From Rhizomonospora bruguierae (GTDB lineage Bacteria; Actinomycetota; Actinomycetes; Mycobacteriales; Micromonosporaceae): a stretch of DNA of 64,000 nucleotides. Of the stretch, positions 10,612 through 20,404 are shown one piece after another (positions within the stretch are counted from its first letter, which is position 1; the number at the start of each line of letters is the position of its first letter). The translations under genes were made by a program, and so were the position numbers. Under the pieces are notes generated by a model, which was given only the letters and a program-made list of their open reading frames with translations, made no database searches and had not been told where the DNA came from. The stretch covers positions 95,048 through 159,047 of the forward strand of contig NZ_BBQH01000020.1 of NCBI RefSeq assembly GCF_018397995.1, given 5' to 3'.

Positions 10612-10704
10612 GGCGCCGACGGTAGGCCGGCTTCTGGCCCTGTCGACAGAGCCAAACCAGAAGCATCGGACGGGGCCAAAAGGCGCGGGCGGTAGGTTCT
10701 GCCC
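10612..10704. promoter_or_regulatory. Divergent promoter region with palindromic operator
   Basis: The 93 bp between the EamA and DUF885 genes hold a near-perfect 18-bp palindrome, GGCCCTGTCGACAGAGCC (10636-10653), nested inside outer arms CTTCTGG (10631-10637) and CCAGAAG (10656-10662). A related half-site, GGGGCCAAA, lies at 10672-10680. Minus-strand -10 box: TACCGT (complement of 10619-10624), 7 nt from the EamA GTG. Plus-strand -10 box: TAGGTT (10693-10698), 6 nt from the DUF885 ATG. The operator covers the expected -35 region of the EamA promoter. Sites of this layout are common for MocR/GntR-type regulators beside DMT transporters, but no regulator is encoded here. Confidence 0.6.
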
Positions 10705-12336
10705 ATGCCTCAAGAGTTCGCACCGCTCGCCGAGCGCATCGTCGACGCGCTGCTGGAGTCCGACCCGTCCGTCGCCCTGTACGCGGGCGACCACCGGTTC
10801 GACGACCTGCTGCCGGACCTGTCCCGGGACGCCGTCGCCGCCGACACCGCCATGCTGCGGGACGCCGCGGACGCGCTCGCGCAGATCGACGACACCGGGC
10901 TGGACCCGCAGGAGCGGGTCGACCACGCGGTGCTCAGCGCGTGGGTGGACCGGCGGCTGTTCGAGAACACCGAGATCCGCGAGCACGAGTGGAACCCGCT
11001 GGAGCACAACCCGGGCCCGCTGCTCTACGCCCTGATCGCGCGCCCCTTCGCGCCGGTGGACCAGCGGCTGTCCAGCCTCGCCGGCCGGCTGGCCGCGGTG
11101 CCGGACGCGCTGGCCACCGCCCGCGCGGTGCTCGCGGACTGCCCGCGTACCCACCTGGAGACGGCGGTCGGGCAGTTCGCCGGGGTCGCGGCGCTGGTCC
11201 GGGACGAGGTGCCGCCGATGCTGGCGCAGGCGCCGCAGGTGGGCGCGGCGGTCCGGCCGGCGGCCGAGGCGGCGGCGGCCGCGCTGGACGAGTTCGGCGG
11301 CTGGCTGCGGGAGCGGGTGAGCCGCGCCGAGGACGGCGACGAGGGCGGCCGGGACGAGCGGCTGGGGCGCCGGCTGTTCGAGGCCCGGTTGTGGCACACC
11401 CTGGACACCGACCTGAGCGCCGCCGAGGTGCTCCGCCGCGCCGAGAAGAACCTCGATCGGGTCACCGAGCGGATCCGGGCCGCGGCGGCGGAACTGACCG
11501 GCGGCCCGGCCACCGACGCGACCGTGCGGGCGGCGCTGGACCGGCTCGCCGCCGAGCACCCCGACGACGACACGATCGTGGACCTGGCCCGGGTGACCCT
11601 GGACGAGACCACCGGGTTCGTCCGCGCCAACGACCTGGTCGGCCTCGTGGACGACCCGTGCGTGATCCTGGAGATGCCGGAGTTCGCCCGGGGAGTGGCG
11701 GTCGCCTACTGCGACCCTCCCGGTCCGATGGAGACGGTCCCCGTTCCGACGTTCTACTGCATCTCGCCCACGCCGGCGGACTGGTCGCCGGAGCGGGTCG
11801 CCTCGTTCTACCGCGAGTACAACTCGCACATGGTGCGGAATCTGACCGTCCACGAGGCGATGCCCGGGCACTTCCTCCAACTCGCGCACGCCCGCCGGTT
11901 CCGCGGCAGCACCCGGGTGCGCCAGCTCGGCTGGTCCGGCCCGTTCGTGGAGGGCTGGGCGGTGTACGCGGAGGAGATGATGGCCGACGCCGGCTTCGGC
12001 GGCCTGCCGGTCCGGCTCCAGCAGCTCAAAATGCAGCTGCGCATGAGCATCAACGCGATCCTGGACCAGCTCGTCCACTGCGAGGGGATGACCGAGGCGG
12101 AGGGGATGGCCCTGATGGTGGAGCGCGGCTTCCAGGAGGAGGGCGAGGCGGCCGGCAAGTGGCGGCGGGCGCTGCTCACCTCGACCCAGCTCTCCACGTA
12201 CTTCGTCGGCTACACCGAGGTGGCCGGGATCGCGGCGGCCCGGCCGGCGGGCACCGCGCCGCGTGCCTGGCACGACGCGATGCTCGCGCACGGCTCGCCG
12301 CCGCCGCGCCACCTGCGGACCCTGCTCGGGGTCTGA
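10705..12336 (+). CDS. DUF885 family protein (putative metallopeptidase-like)
   Basis: This 543-residue protein matches the DUF885 family, annotated as peptidase-like on the basis of a zinc-binding-type motif. It carries the family signature HEAMPGHFLQL near residue 390, preceded by the ISPTPADW segment near 355 and followed by WAVYAEEMM near 423 and the YFVGYTE segment near 500. No signal peptide is seen, so it is probably cytoplasmic. ATG 10705 follows a TAGGTT box by 6 nt and has no ribosome site, so translation may be leaderless. The substrate is unknown. Confidence 0.88.
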   Translation: MPQEFAPLAERIVDALLESDPSVALYAGDHRFDDLLPDLSRDAVAADTAMLRDAADALAQIDDTGLDPQERVDHAVLSAWVDRRLFENTEIREHEWNPLEHNPGPLLYALIARPFAPVDQRLSSLAGRLAAVPDALATARAVLADCPRTHLETAVGQFAGVAALVRDEVPPMLAQAPQVGAAVRPAAEAAAAALDEFGGWLRERVSRAEDGDEGGRDERLGRRLFEARLWHTLDTDLSAAEVLRRAEKNLDRVTERIRAAAAELTGGPATDATVRAALDRLAAEHPDDDTIVDLARVTLDETTGFVRANDLVGLVDDPCVILEMPEFARGVAVAYCDPPGPMETVPVPTFYCISPTPADWSPERVASFYREYNSHMVRNLTVHEAMPGHFLQLAHARRFRGSTRVRQLGWSGPFVEGWAVYAEEMMADAGFGGLPVRLQQLKMQLRMSINAILDQLVHCEGMTEAEGMALMVERGFQEEGEAAGKWRRALLTSTQLSTYFVGYTEVAGIAAARPAGTAPRAWHDAMLAHGSPPPRHLRTLLGV

Positions 12337-12377
12337 CCTCAAGGTCTGACCCCGGGGTCTGACCCCGAGGGCTGACC

Positions 12378-12380
<3 letters not shown>
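12328..12380. repeat. Tandem 13-bp palindromic repeats at a convergent gene end
   Basis: Units of the form TGACCYCNRGGKC run head to tail about three to four times between the DUF885 stop and the stop of the convergent lipoprotein gene. Single units are palindromic, for example GACCTCAAGGTC and the perfect GACCCCGGGGTC at 12348-12359. The repeats supply in-frame stops for both genes and several alternative hairpins, so they may work as a bidirectional terminator. Confidence 0.7.
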
Positions 12381-14490
<2,110 letters not shown>

Positions 14491-14558
14491 CGGCGATCTG
14501 GCCGGGGCGCCGCGCGTGGCGCCCCGGCCGCCCACGCCTGGAGGGAGGGCGGCGCGCG

Positions 14559-15167
14559 ATGAGCCAGCGCCGGATGCCGAGCGGGCAGCGACCCGCCCGG
14601 CGGACGGGCAGCGCCGGCCGGGCGGAGCCGCGCTCCCGGGCCGGCCGGGGGAGCGAGGCACCCCGGCAGACGGAGCGCCGCAAGCCGGCCGCCGCCCGCC
14701 GCGGGTCCGCCGCCGGCGGCCGTCCCGGGGGAGCCCGCCCGACCGCGGGCGCCCGCCACACCGGCAACGCCAAGCGGACCCGGGCGCCCCAGCCCCGCCA
14801 GCTCACCGGCCGGGCCACGATCCTGCTGATCGTGTTGATCTCGCTGGCGCTCGGCTACACGTACCCCATCCGTGTGTACCTGTCGCAGCAGTCCGACATC
14901 GCCGAGGCCCGCGCCTCCCTCGACGAGCAGGAGACCCGCATCGCGGAGTTGCGCGAGAAGGCAGCCAAGTGGCAGGACGACGAGTACATCCGCATCCAGG
15001 CACGCAAGCGGCTGTACTACGGCCGCCCCGGCGAGCTGCTGCTCATCCCGTGGTGGGACGCGGAGGGCGCCGCCCGGGACGCCGGCAAGGAGCCGCCGAA
15101 GCCCACCGCGCCACCGAGCCCCTGGTACGACACCCTGTGGTCCAGCGTCCAAGCGGCGAACCGGTGA
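14559..15167 (+). CDS. Septum formation initiator family protein (FtsB/DivIC-like)
   Basis: This 202-residue protein has a long, basic, Arg/Pro/Gly-rich cytoplasmic N-terminal region (about 1-85), one membrane helix near 86-105 (ATILLIVLISLALGYTY), and then a coiled-coil segment (about 108-140) with the family signature YIRIQARKRLYYGRPGE. FtsB/DivIC proteins span the membrane once and connect FtsQ and FtsL in the divisome. The position after eno is conserved in actinobacteria. The stop TGA overlaps a GTG (15164) that opens the repeat-encoded mini-ORF described separately. ATG 14559 has a GGAGGGAGG ribosome site. Confidence 0.88.
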   Translation: MSQRRMPSGQRPARRTGSAGRAEPRSRAGRGSEAPRQTERRKPAAARRGSAAGGRPGGARPTAGARHTGNAKRTRAPQPRQLTGRATILLIVLISLALGYTYPIRVYLSQQSDIAEARASLDEQETRIAELREKAAKWQDDEYIRIQARKRLYYGRPGELLLIPWWDAEGAARDAGKEPPKPTAPPSPWYDTLWSSVQAANR

Positions 15168-15268
15168 GCGCGAGGAGCACCCGGAGCGCGCCGGCCGGCG
15201 CGAAGCGCCACGAGGCCGGTGGCCGTGCAGGAAGCACCGCAGCCGCGAACGAAAGGCGGGCACGGTGA
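15164..15268 (+). repeat. Junction repeat encoding a 34-residue mini-ORF (101-bp unit)
   Basis: The stretch from GTG 15164 to TGA 15268 reads as a 34-codon ORF. Its GTG overlaps the stop of the FtsB-like gene (GTGA, 15164-15167) and its stop overlaps the GTG of the DUF501 gene (GTGA, 15265-15268). The peptide starts VSARSTRSAPAG and ends RAGSTAAANERRAR, closely matching the 27-residue peptides encoded at 21921-22084. The unit is exactly 21 bp longer than the 80-bp units there, so the frame is kept. The DUF501 N-terminus (VSARSAPAG) is also repeat-derived. Whether the peptide itself matters is unknown. Confidence 0.8.
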
Positions 15269-15825
15269 GCGCCCGGAGCGCGCCGGCCGGCAACGGCGGA
15301 GGGGGCGCGGCCGAAGAGGTACCCCCGCCGGTGCGGGAACCGGCGACGGAGGCCGACCTCGCCGCGGTGGCCGCCCAGCTCGGGCGCCCGCCGCGGGGTA
15401 CCCGCGCGGTGGCGCACCGGTGCCCCTGCGGCCTGCCGGACGCCGTCGAGACCACGCCCCGGCTGCCCGACGGCACCCCCTTCCCGACCCTCTACTACCT
15501 CACCTGCCCCCGGGCGACCGCGGCGTGCAGCCGGCTGGAGTCCGGCGGCGTGATGAAGGAGATGGCCGCCCGGCTCGCGGAGGATCCGGAGCTGGCGGCG
15601 GCCTACCGCGCCGCGCACGAGAGCTACCTGGCCCGGCGCGAGGAGATCGGCCACGTTTCCGAGATCGCGGGGGTGTCGGCCGGCGGGATGCCCGGCCGGG
15701 TCAAGTGCCTGCACGTGCTGCTCGCCCACGCGCTGGCCGCCGGGCCGGGCGTCAATCCGCTCGGCGACGAGGTGCTCGGCATGATCGAGCCGTGGTGGCC
15801 GGCGGGGCCCTGCGTGGCCCCGTAG
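15265..15825 (+). CDS. DUF501 domain-containing protein
   Basis: This 186-residue protein contains the DUF501 core from about residue 30, with LGRPPRGTRAVAHRCPCG and the family motif FPTLYYLTCPRATAACSRLE, and conserved cysteines (about 55, 57, 81 and 86) that could bind a metal. The far end has the GMPGRVKCLHVLLAHALAAGPGVNPLGDE motif region, which includes a conserved HvLlAH pattern. Function is unknown; the gene sits between the FtsB-like protein and ppx in many actinobacteria. The first ~9 residues come from the junction repeat. Translation is likely coupled to the mini-ORF by the GTGA overlap. Confidence 0.87.
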   Translation: MSARSAPAGNGGGGAAEEVPPPVREPATEADLAAVAAQLGRPPRGTRAVAHRCPCGLPDAVETTPRLPDGTPFPTLYYLTCPRATAACSRLESGGVMKEMAARLAEDPELAAAYRAAHESYLARREEIGHVSEIAGVSAGGMPGRVKCLHVLLAHALAAGPGVNPLGDEVLGMIEPWWPAGPCVAP

Positions 15826-15836
15826 TCTGGATTCTC

Positions 15837-16346
15837 GTGGAGGTCAACATCCGGCGGGCCCGCACCGCCGACGTGCGGGCGATCCGGCGGCTGGTGGACA
15901 CGTACACCGACGACCGGCGGCTGCTGTCCAAGGCCACCGTCACCCTGTACGAGGATCTCCAGGAGTTCTGGGTGGCCACCCGGATGCCCGGGGGCGAGGT
16001 GGTCGGCTGCGGCGCCCTGCACGTCATGTGGGAGGACCTCGCCGAGATCCGCACCGTCGCCGTTGACCCGGCCTGCCGGGGCCAGAAGATCGGCTACGGG
16101 ATCGTCGCCGCCCTGCTGGACTCCGCCCGCGAACTCGGCGTCCGCAAGGTGTTCTGCCTGACGTTCGAGACCGGGTTCTTCGGCTCGTTCGGCTTCCAGC
16201 CCATCGACGGCGCGCCGGTCCCGCCCGCGGTGTACGAGCAGTTGCTGCGCTCGTACGACGAGGGCGTCGCCGAGTTTCTCGGTCTGGAGCGGGTCAAGCC
16301 CAACACCCTGGGCAACACCCGCATGCTGCTGGTGATGGAGGCGTAG
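15837..16346 (+). CDS. GNAT acetyltransferase, ArgA-like (amino-acid N-acetyltransferase)
   Basis: This 169-residue single-domain GNAT protein has the acetyl-CoA loop near residue 83 (VDPACRGQKIGYGIV) and an aromatic end strand near 115 (FFGSFGFQPI). It resembles the short actinobacterial L-glutamate N-acetyltransferase (the Rv2747 type), which makes N-acetylglutamate for arginine synthesis. That assignment is from similarity of layout and motifs. The GTG at 15837 lies 8 nt after a TAGTCT box (15823-15828) that overlaps the DUF501 stop, with no ribosome site, so it may have its own leaderless promoter. The stop directly abuts the ppx start. Confidence 0.82.
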   Translation: MEVNIRRARTADVRAIRRLVDTYTDDRRLLSKATVTLYEDLQEFWVATRMPGGEVVGCGALHVMWEDLAEIRTVAVDPACRGQKIGYGIVAALLDSARELGVRKVFCLTFETGFFGSFGFQPIDGAPVPPAVYEQLLRSYDEGVAEFLGLERVKPNTLGNTRMLLVMEA

Positions 16347-17291
16347 ATGACCCGGGTCGCGGCGATCGACTGCGGCACCAACTCGATCCGGCTGCTCGTC
16401 GCGGAGTTGCCCACCAACGGCGGCCCCCTGGTCGACCTGGTCCGCCGGATGGAGATCGTCCGCCTCGGTCAGGGCGTGGACCGTACCGGCCGCCTGGCGC
16501 CCGAGGCGATCGAGCGCACCCGCGCGGCGCTGGCCCGGTACGCCGACGAGATCCGGGGCCTGGCGGCCGTCCGGGTCCGCATGGTCGCCACCTCGGCCAC
16601 CCGTGACGCCGCCAACGCGGACGAGTTCCGGGCCATGGTCCGCGACACGCTCGGCGCGTCGCCGGAGGTCATCACCGGCCACGAGGAGGCCACCCTCTCC
16701 TTCACCGGCGCGGTCCACGGCCTCGACGCCGAGCCCCCGTACCTGGTCGTCGACATCGGTGGCGGGTCCACCGAGTTCGTCGTCGGCGGCCACGGCGCCC
16801 CGCACACCGAGTCCGGCGGCGCTGGCCTGTCCGGCGTCATCTCCATCGACGTCGGCTGCGTCCGCATGACCGAACGCCACTTCGCCGCCGACCCGCCCAC
16901 CCCCGCCCAGGTCGCCGCCGCCGAAGCCGACATCACCGCCGCCGTCGACACCGCCCTCCGGGCCGTGCCGGGCCGCTCCGCCCGCACGCTGGTCGGCCTC
17001 GCCGGCTCGGTCACCACGGTCACCGCCATTGCGCTGGGGCTGGACCACTACGAACCCGACCGCATCCATCACACCCGCGTCCCGTACGACGAGGTCGCGA
17101 AGGTCACCGCCGACCTGCTCGCGATGCCGGTCGCCCGGCGCCGCGAGATCCCGGTCATGCACCCCGGGCGGGCGGACGTGATCGGCGCCGGCGCCCTGGT
17201 GCTGCGCATCGTCATGGAGCGCGCCGGCGCACCGGCCGTCATCGCCAGCGAGCACGACATCCTCGACGGCATCGCCTGGTCCCTCGCCTAG
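16347..17291 (+). CDS. Ppx/GppA family phosphatase (exopolyphosphatase-like)
   Basis: This 314-residue protein has the actin-like ATPase fold of the Ppx/GppA family: phosphate-1 loop AIDCGTNSIRLLVAE at residues 5-19, the GGGSTEF phosphate-2 loop near 138, and the GLAGSVTTVTA region near 215. It lacks the C-terminal HD-like domain of E. coli Ppx, as is usual for actinobacterial copies. The family removes terminal phosphate from polyphosphate or converts pppGpp to ppGpp. ATG 16347 follows the ArgA-like stop with no gap, so the two genes are in one operon. Confidence 0.92.
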   Translation: MTRVAAIDCGTNSIRLLVAELPTNGGPLVDLVRRMEIVRLGQGVDRTGRLAPEAIERTRAALARYADEIRGLAAVRVRMVATSATRDAANADEFRAMVRDTLGASPEVITGHEEATLSFTGAVHGLDAEPPYLVVDIGGGSTEFVVGGHGAPHTESGGAGLSGVISIDVGCVRMTERHFAADPPTPAQVAAAEADITAAVDTALRAVPGRSARTLVGLAGSVTTVTAIALGLDHYEPDRIHHTRVPYDEVAKVTADLLAMPVARRREIPVMHPGRADVIGAGALVLRIVMERAGAPAVIASEHDILDGIAWSLA

Positions 17292-17297
17292 GCCACT

Positions 17298-17558
17298 GTG
17301 GCGTTCGGCCAGGAGGTTTACACCGATCTTTGGAGCAAGGCAGCCGCGCTGCTGCACTCGGTCTGCATGAACCATGCCCTGATCGATGGGAACAAGCGTC
17401 TCGCCTGGGTGGCGGCGCGGGTGTTTCTGGCCCTCAATGAGGTGCGGATCCGGGACGTCGACGTCGATCAGGCCGAGGCGCTCGTGATGTCGGTGGCCGG
17501 CGGCACCCGCACCGAGGTCTCTGACATCGCCCGCGAGCTTCGCAAGCTCTACATCTGA
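17298..17558 (+). pseudogene. Truncated Doc/Fic-family toxin remnant
   Basis: The 86-residue frame holds the Fic/Doc catalytic motif HALIDGNKRLAW (residues 26-37), in which the histidine and the DGNKR loop normally transfer a phosphate to EF-Tu in Doc toxins, and the rest of the Doc C-terminal helices. Doc proteins are about 125 residues; the first ~40 are absent, because the upstream sequence is directly the ppx stop (17291). No Phd antitoxin lies upstream. It is therefore probably a decayed toxin-antitoxin locus rather than an active gene. Codon use is less GC-extreme than its neighbours, which fits acquired DNA. Confidence 0.75.
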
Positions 17559-17653
17559 GTCATCGCTCGAATTCTGCCGGGACGGCCTGATCCCGTTCAG
17601 GCATCACGGGAAGTCGGCCAAGCCTAAGAGATCGACAGAGGGCACTCCTGTCG

Positions 17654-17690
17654 TTGACGGTACTGTGTAGTGCGTAGTACCTTGCGATGC
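17654..17690 (+). promoter_or_regulatory. padR promoter with inverted-repeat operator
   Basis: A TTGACG -35 box (17654-17659) and TACCTT -10 box (17678-17683) are separated by 18 bp. The -10 box ends 7 nt before the padR GTG, which predicts a leaderless transcript. An inverted repeat with arms GTACT (17660-17664) and AGTAC (17676-17680) fills the spacer and touches the -10 box, as expected for autorepression by a PadR dimer. Confidence 0.65.
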
Positions 17691-18023
17691 GTGGATACCA
17701 CCCAGCTCCTGAAGGGCGTCCTCGACCTGGCGGTACTCGCCGTCCTGCGGCACGAGGACGGCTACGGGTACGACATCCTGCGCCGGCTGCGCACCGCCGG
17801 CCTGGCCGAGATCGGGGACGCGTCGGTCTACGGCACGCTGCGGCGGCTGTTCCAGGCCGGCTATCTGACGACCTACGTGGTGCCCTCGGAGGAGGGGCCG
17901 CACCGCAAGTACTACGCGATCAACGCGGCCGGGCGGGACCAGCTCGGCCGGTCCGCGAAGGTGTGGCGGGCCTTCGCCAGCACGATGGACGAACTGCTCG
18001 GTGATGAGGGAGTGGCGGCGTGA
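17691..18023 (+). CDS. PadR family transcriptional regulator
   Basis: This 110-residue protein has the PadR winged helix-turn-helix: LLKGVLDLAVLAVL helix start, GYGYDILRRL, the turn with ASVYGTLRRLFQAGYL, and the wing SEEGPHRKYYAI. A short C-terminal helix ends in the dimerisation segment. GTG 17691 is chosen since it begins the standard DTTQLLKGVLDL N-terminus and lies at the leaderless spacing from the -10 box. The stop overlaps the GTG of the HAAS gene (GTGA). PadR/HAAS pairs are common two-gene units in which PadR represses the membrane protein gene and itself. Confidence 0.92.
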   Translation: MDTTQLLKGVLDLAVLAVLRHEDGYGYDILRRLRTAGLAEIGDASVYGTLRRLFQAGYLTTYVVPSEEGPHRKYYAINAAGRDQLGRSAKVWRAFASTMDELLGDEGVAA

Positions 18024-18976
18024 GCGCGATCGTGTCCAGCGAGGCGGAGGGGTACCTGGGCCGGGTGCGCGCGGCGCTGGCGGACCTGCCGCCGGTGGCC
18101 CGGGAGGAGCTGCTGGAGGACCTGGCGCAGCACCTGGCGGAGGTCTCGGCGGAGGGCGAGGGGTCGCTGGCGGACCGGCTGGGCTCGCCGGAGGCGTACG
18201 CGGCGGAGTTGCGCGCCGTGGCCGGCATCGCGGCCGGCGGCCGACGGGTGGCCTGGGAGGCGACCGAGGTGGTGCGCCGGGGGCGGGCCGGGCTGCGGGC
18301 CGCGGACCTGCGGCTGGGCCGGCTGCTCGGGTGCGGGCGGGCCAGCGACTTCGGGCGGCTGCTGCACCCGGGGTGGTGGGTGCTGCGCGGGTACGTGTTG
18401 GCCGCGATCCTGCTCAACGCGTTCGCCGCGCAGTCGACCGGCCTGTTGCCGCCGAATTCGGAGAGCTTCTGGGTCTGGCTCGCGGTGGTGGTCGCCTGCG
18501 TGGTCGTCTCGGTGCGGTTCGGTGTGGTCTCGACCGGGTGGCGCCGGCCGGAGGCCCGCCTGGTGGTCGCCGGCGCGAACGCCGGGCTGGCGGTGCTCCT
18601 GGTGTTCGGCATGTTCACCTTCGCCGACCGGACCATGTTCACCGAGCCGACGCACGCGTATGAGGATCCGTACGGCAACACCGCGGTGTTCCCCTACGAC
18701 GAGCAGGGCCGACCGCTGACCGGGGTGCGCCTGCTGGATCAGAACGGCGTCGAACTGCGCATCGGAGGGGCGCAGGAGTGCGTCTACGCGTCGCCGCGGT
18801 ACGCCGAGGACGGGTGGCCCGGATCGGGGCCGCTCGCCCACCCGCTGTGCGACCGGCCACACCCCCTGCCCACACTCGCCCCGCTTCCCGGCGTGAGCGC
18901 GTCGCCACCGCCCGCCACGACCGAGCCCACCGGCGGCTCGCCGACCGCAACACTGACCGTTGCGCCGACCCGGTGA
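18020..18976 (+). CDS. HAAS-domain membrane protein
   Basis: The product has 318 residues. The N-terminal ~75 residues form the HAAS (DUF1700-like) signalling helix bundle (YLGRVRAALADLPPVAREELLEDLAQHL, SLADRLGSPEAYAAELRAVAG). Three hydrophobic helices follow near 127-142, 150-170 and 178-197. The last ~110 residues are probably extracytoplasmic and end in a Pro/Thr-rich stretch with two cysteines (about 255 and 275). It overlaps the padR stop by GTGA and is probably controlled by it. Its role is likely in envelope stress or signal response, but that is inferred only from the pairing. Confidence 0.85.
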   Translation: MSAIVSSEAEGYLGRVRAALADLPPVAREELLEDLAQHLAEVSAEGEGSLADRLGSPEAYAAELRAVAGIAAGGRRVAWEATEVVRRGRAGLRAADLRLGRLLGCGRASDFGRLLHPGWWVLRGYVLAAILLNAFAAQSTGLLPPNSESFWVWLAVVVACVVVSVRFGVVSTGWRRPEARLVVAGANAGLAVLLVFGMFTFADRTMFTEPTHAYEDPYGNTAVFPYDEQGRPLTGVRLLDQNGVELRIGGAQECVYASPRYAEDGWPGSGPLAHPLCDRPHPLPTLAPLPGVSASPPPATTEPTGGSPTATLTVAPTR

Positions 18977-19069
18977 TCGGCTGTTCGGCCAAGGGGCAGG
19001 GGGCAGCGGGAAGGACCACGGGTCGATACATTGTCGGCCGCACATACTCCTGAGAGAAAGCTGAGTGTC

Positions 19070-19537
19070 TTGACCCAGCAAGCCCCTCCGCCCCAGTACC
19101 AAGGTGGCGACATCCCGCCGCAGCAACCCGCGCCGTCCGGGGTGCCCGCCGCCACGCCGACCCCGACTCCGACCCCGACGTCCGGTGGTAAGGCCAAGGG
19201 CTTCCTGTTCAGGATCATCGGCCTCGTCGTGGTGGCCGTCGTCCTGGTCGTTGGCGGCGCCATCTGGCGCAACGTGACCGGTGACCCGTCGACGGCGAGC
19301 GTCGGCGACTGCGTCTCCGGCTCGGAGAAGGACCCCAACAACATCAAGGTCGCGGACTGCACCAGCGCCGACGCGACCGGCAAGGTCGTCGGCAAGGTCG
19401 ACGGCAAGACCGAGTCCGACTTCAACGCCAACTACGAGGCGATCTGCGAGCCGTTCCCGAGCGCCGAGACGGCGTTCTGGAGCGGCAAGTCGGGGCGCAA
19501 GGGCTACGTGCTCTGCCTGGAGCCCGTGACGAAGTAG
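19070..19537 (+). CDS. LppU/SCO3897-like membrane-anchored protein
   Basis: This 155-residue protein has a Pro/Gln-rich cytoplasmic start with a PTPTPTPT run, one membrane helix (FLFRIIGLVVVAVVLVVGGA) and a small outer domain with four cysteines in the LppU pattern (VGDCVSG, VADC, EAIC, VLC). The TTG at 19070 is taken as start: it has GAGAAAG upstream and gives the usual TQQAPPPQY beginning. A TTG at 19031 in the same frame overlaps a GATACATT -10-like box and is therefore unlikely to be translated. Function is unknown. Confidence 0.78.
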   Translation: MTQQAPPPQYQGGDIPPQQPAPSGVPAATPTPTPTPTSGGKAKGFLFRIIGLVVVAVVLVVGGAIWRNVTGDPSTASVGDCVSGSEKDPNNIKVADCTSADATGKVVGKVDGKTESDFNANYEAICEPFPSAETAFWSGKSGRKGYVLCLEPVTK

Positions 19538-19548
19538 GCGTTTACGGC

Positions 19549-19596
19549 GGTGACGTGGTGTACGTCCGGCAAATCAGGGACGAACACCACGTCGCC
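19549..19596 (+). terminator. Long hairpin after the LppU-like gene
   Basis: Arms of 19 bp (19549-19567 and 19578-19596; left arm begins GGTGACGTGG) pair with only two mismatches around a 10-nt loop, starting 11 bases after the stop. It is the strongest hairpin in this 170-bp gap and probably ends transcription. No T tract follows. Confidence 0.65.
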
Positions 19597-19710
19597 GACT
19601 CCTTCCCCGCGACCCCCGGTCATGATTGGCTACCCGAACCACGCGGCGTGCCATCGCACGGCGGCGACTGGTCGACCAGCCAATGATGACTGACCGACGG
19701 GAGACGGGCC

Positions 19711-20394
19711 ATGGGCGAGATGGTGAGCTACCCCAGCAACGGTGGCGAGAGCGAAGGCTACCTCGCGATACCGGACGAGGGCACCGGGCCCGCGGTCGTG
19801 GTGATCCAGGAGTACTGGGGGCTGGTGCCGCACATCCGTTCGCTGGCGGACCGCTTCGCCGAGGCGGGGTTCGTGGTCCTCGCCCCGGACCTGTACCACG
19901 GCGTGCAGGCCACCGAGCCGGACGAGGCCGGCAAGCTGATCATGGGGCTGGCGATGGACCAGGCGGCCCGGGACATCGCCGGCGCGGCGAGCTACCTGCG
20001 GAGCCGGCCGGAGACCGCCGGCGGCGTGGGCAGCGTCGGCTTCAGCGCGGGCGGCAGCCTGGCGCTGTGGTCCGCCACGCTCTCCGCGGACATCGTGGTG
20101 GCGGTGGGCTTCTACCCCGTCCTGCCGTGGGAGCGGATGAGTCCCGAGTGGAGCAACTACGCCGGCAAGGCCGCGATGATCCATTGCTCGGAGGAGGACG
20201 GGGCGTCGACGGCGGCCGGCGTGCGGGCGGCCGGCAAGGCGATCGAGGCGGCCGGCGGGGAACTGACCATCCACGACTACCCCGGCACCCGGCACGCGTT
20301 CTTCAACGACGACCGCCCGGAAACCTTCGATGGGGAAGCGACCCGCACCTCGTGGGCGCGCACGCTGGAGCTGCTGCGCGCGAGGCTGACCTGA
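19711..20394 (+). CDS. Dienelactone hydrolase family protein
   Basis: This 227-residue alpha/beta-hydrolase has the family layout: [29 protein letters not shown] near 35-62, nucleophile elbow [11 protein letters not shown] near 110, and a C-terminal [12 protein letters not shown] motif carrying the catalytic histidine near 195. Classical dienelactone hydrolase uses cysteine at the elbow; here it is serine, so substrate range may differ. It is probably cytoplasmic. ATG 19711 has a purine-rich site (GGGAGACGGG) 5-14 nt upstream. The next gene starts 10 bp after the stop. Confidence 0.88.
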   Translation: MGEMVSYPSNGGESEGYLAIPDEGTGPAVVVIQEYWGLVPHIRSLADRFAEAGFVVLAPDLYHGVQATEPDEAGKLIMGLAMDQAARDIAGAASYLRSRPETAGGVGSVGFSAGGSLALWSATLSADIVVAVGFYPVLPWERMSPEWSNYAGKAAMIHCSEEDGASTAAGVRAAGKAIEAAGGELTIHDYPGTRHAFFNDDRPETFDGEATRTSWARTLELLRARLT

Positions 20395-20404
20395 GGGTGC
20401 GCGG

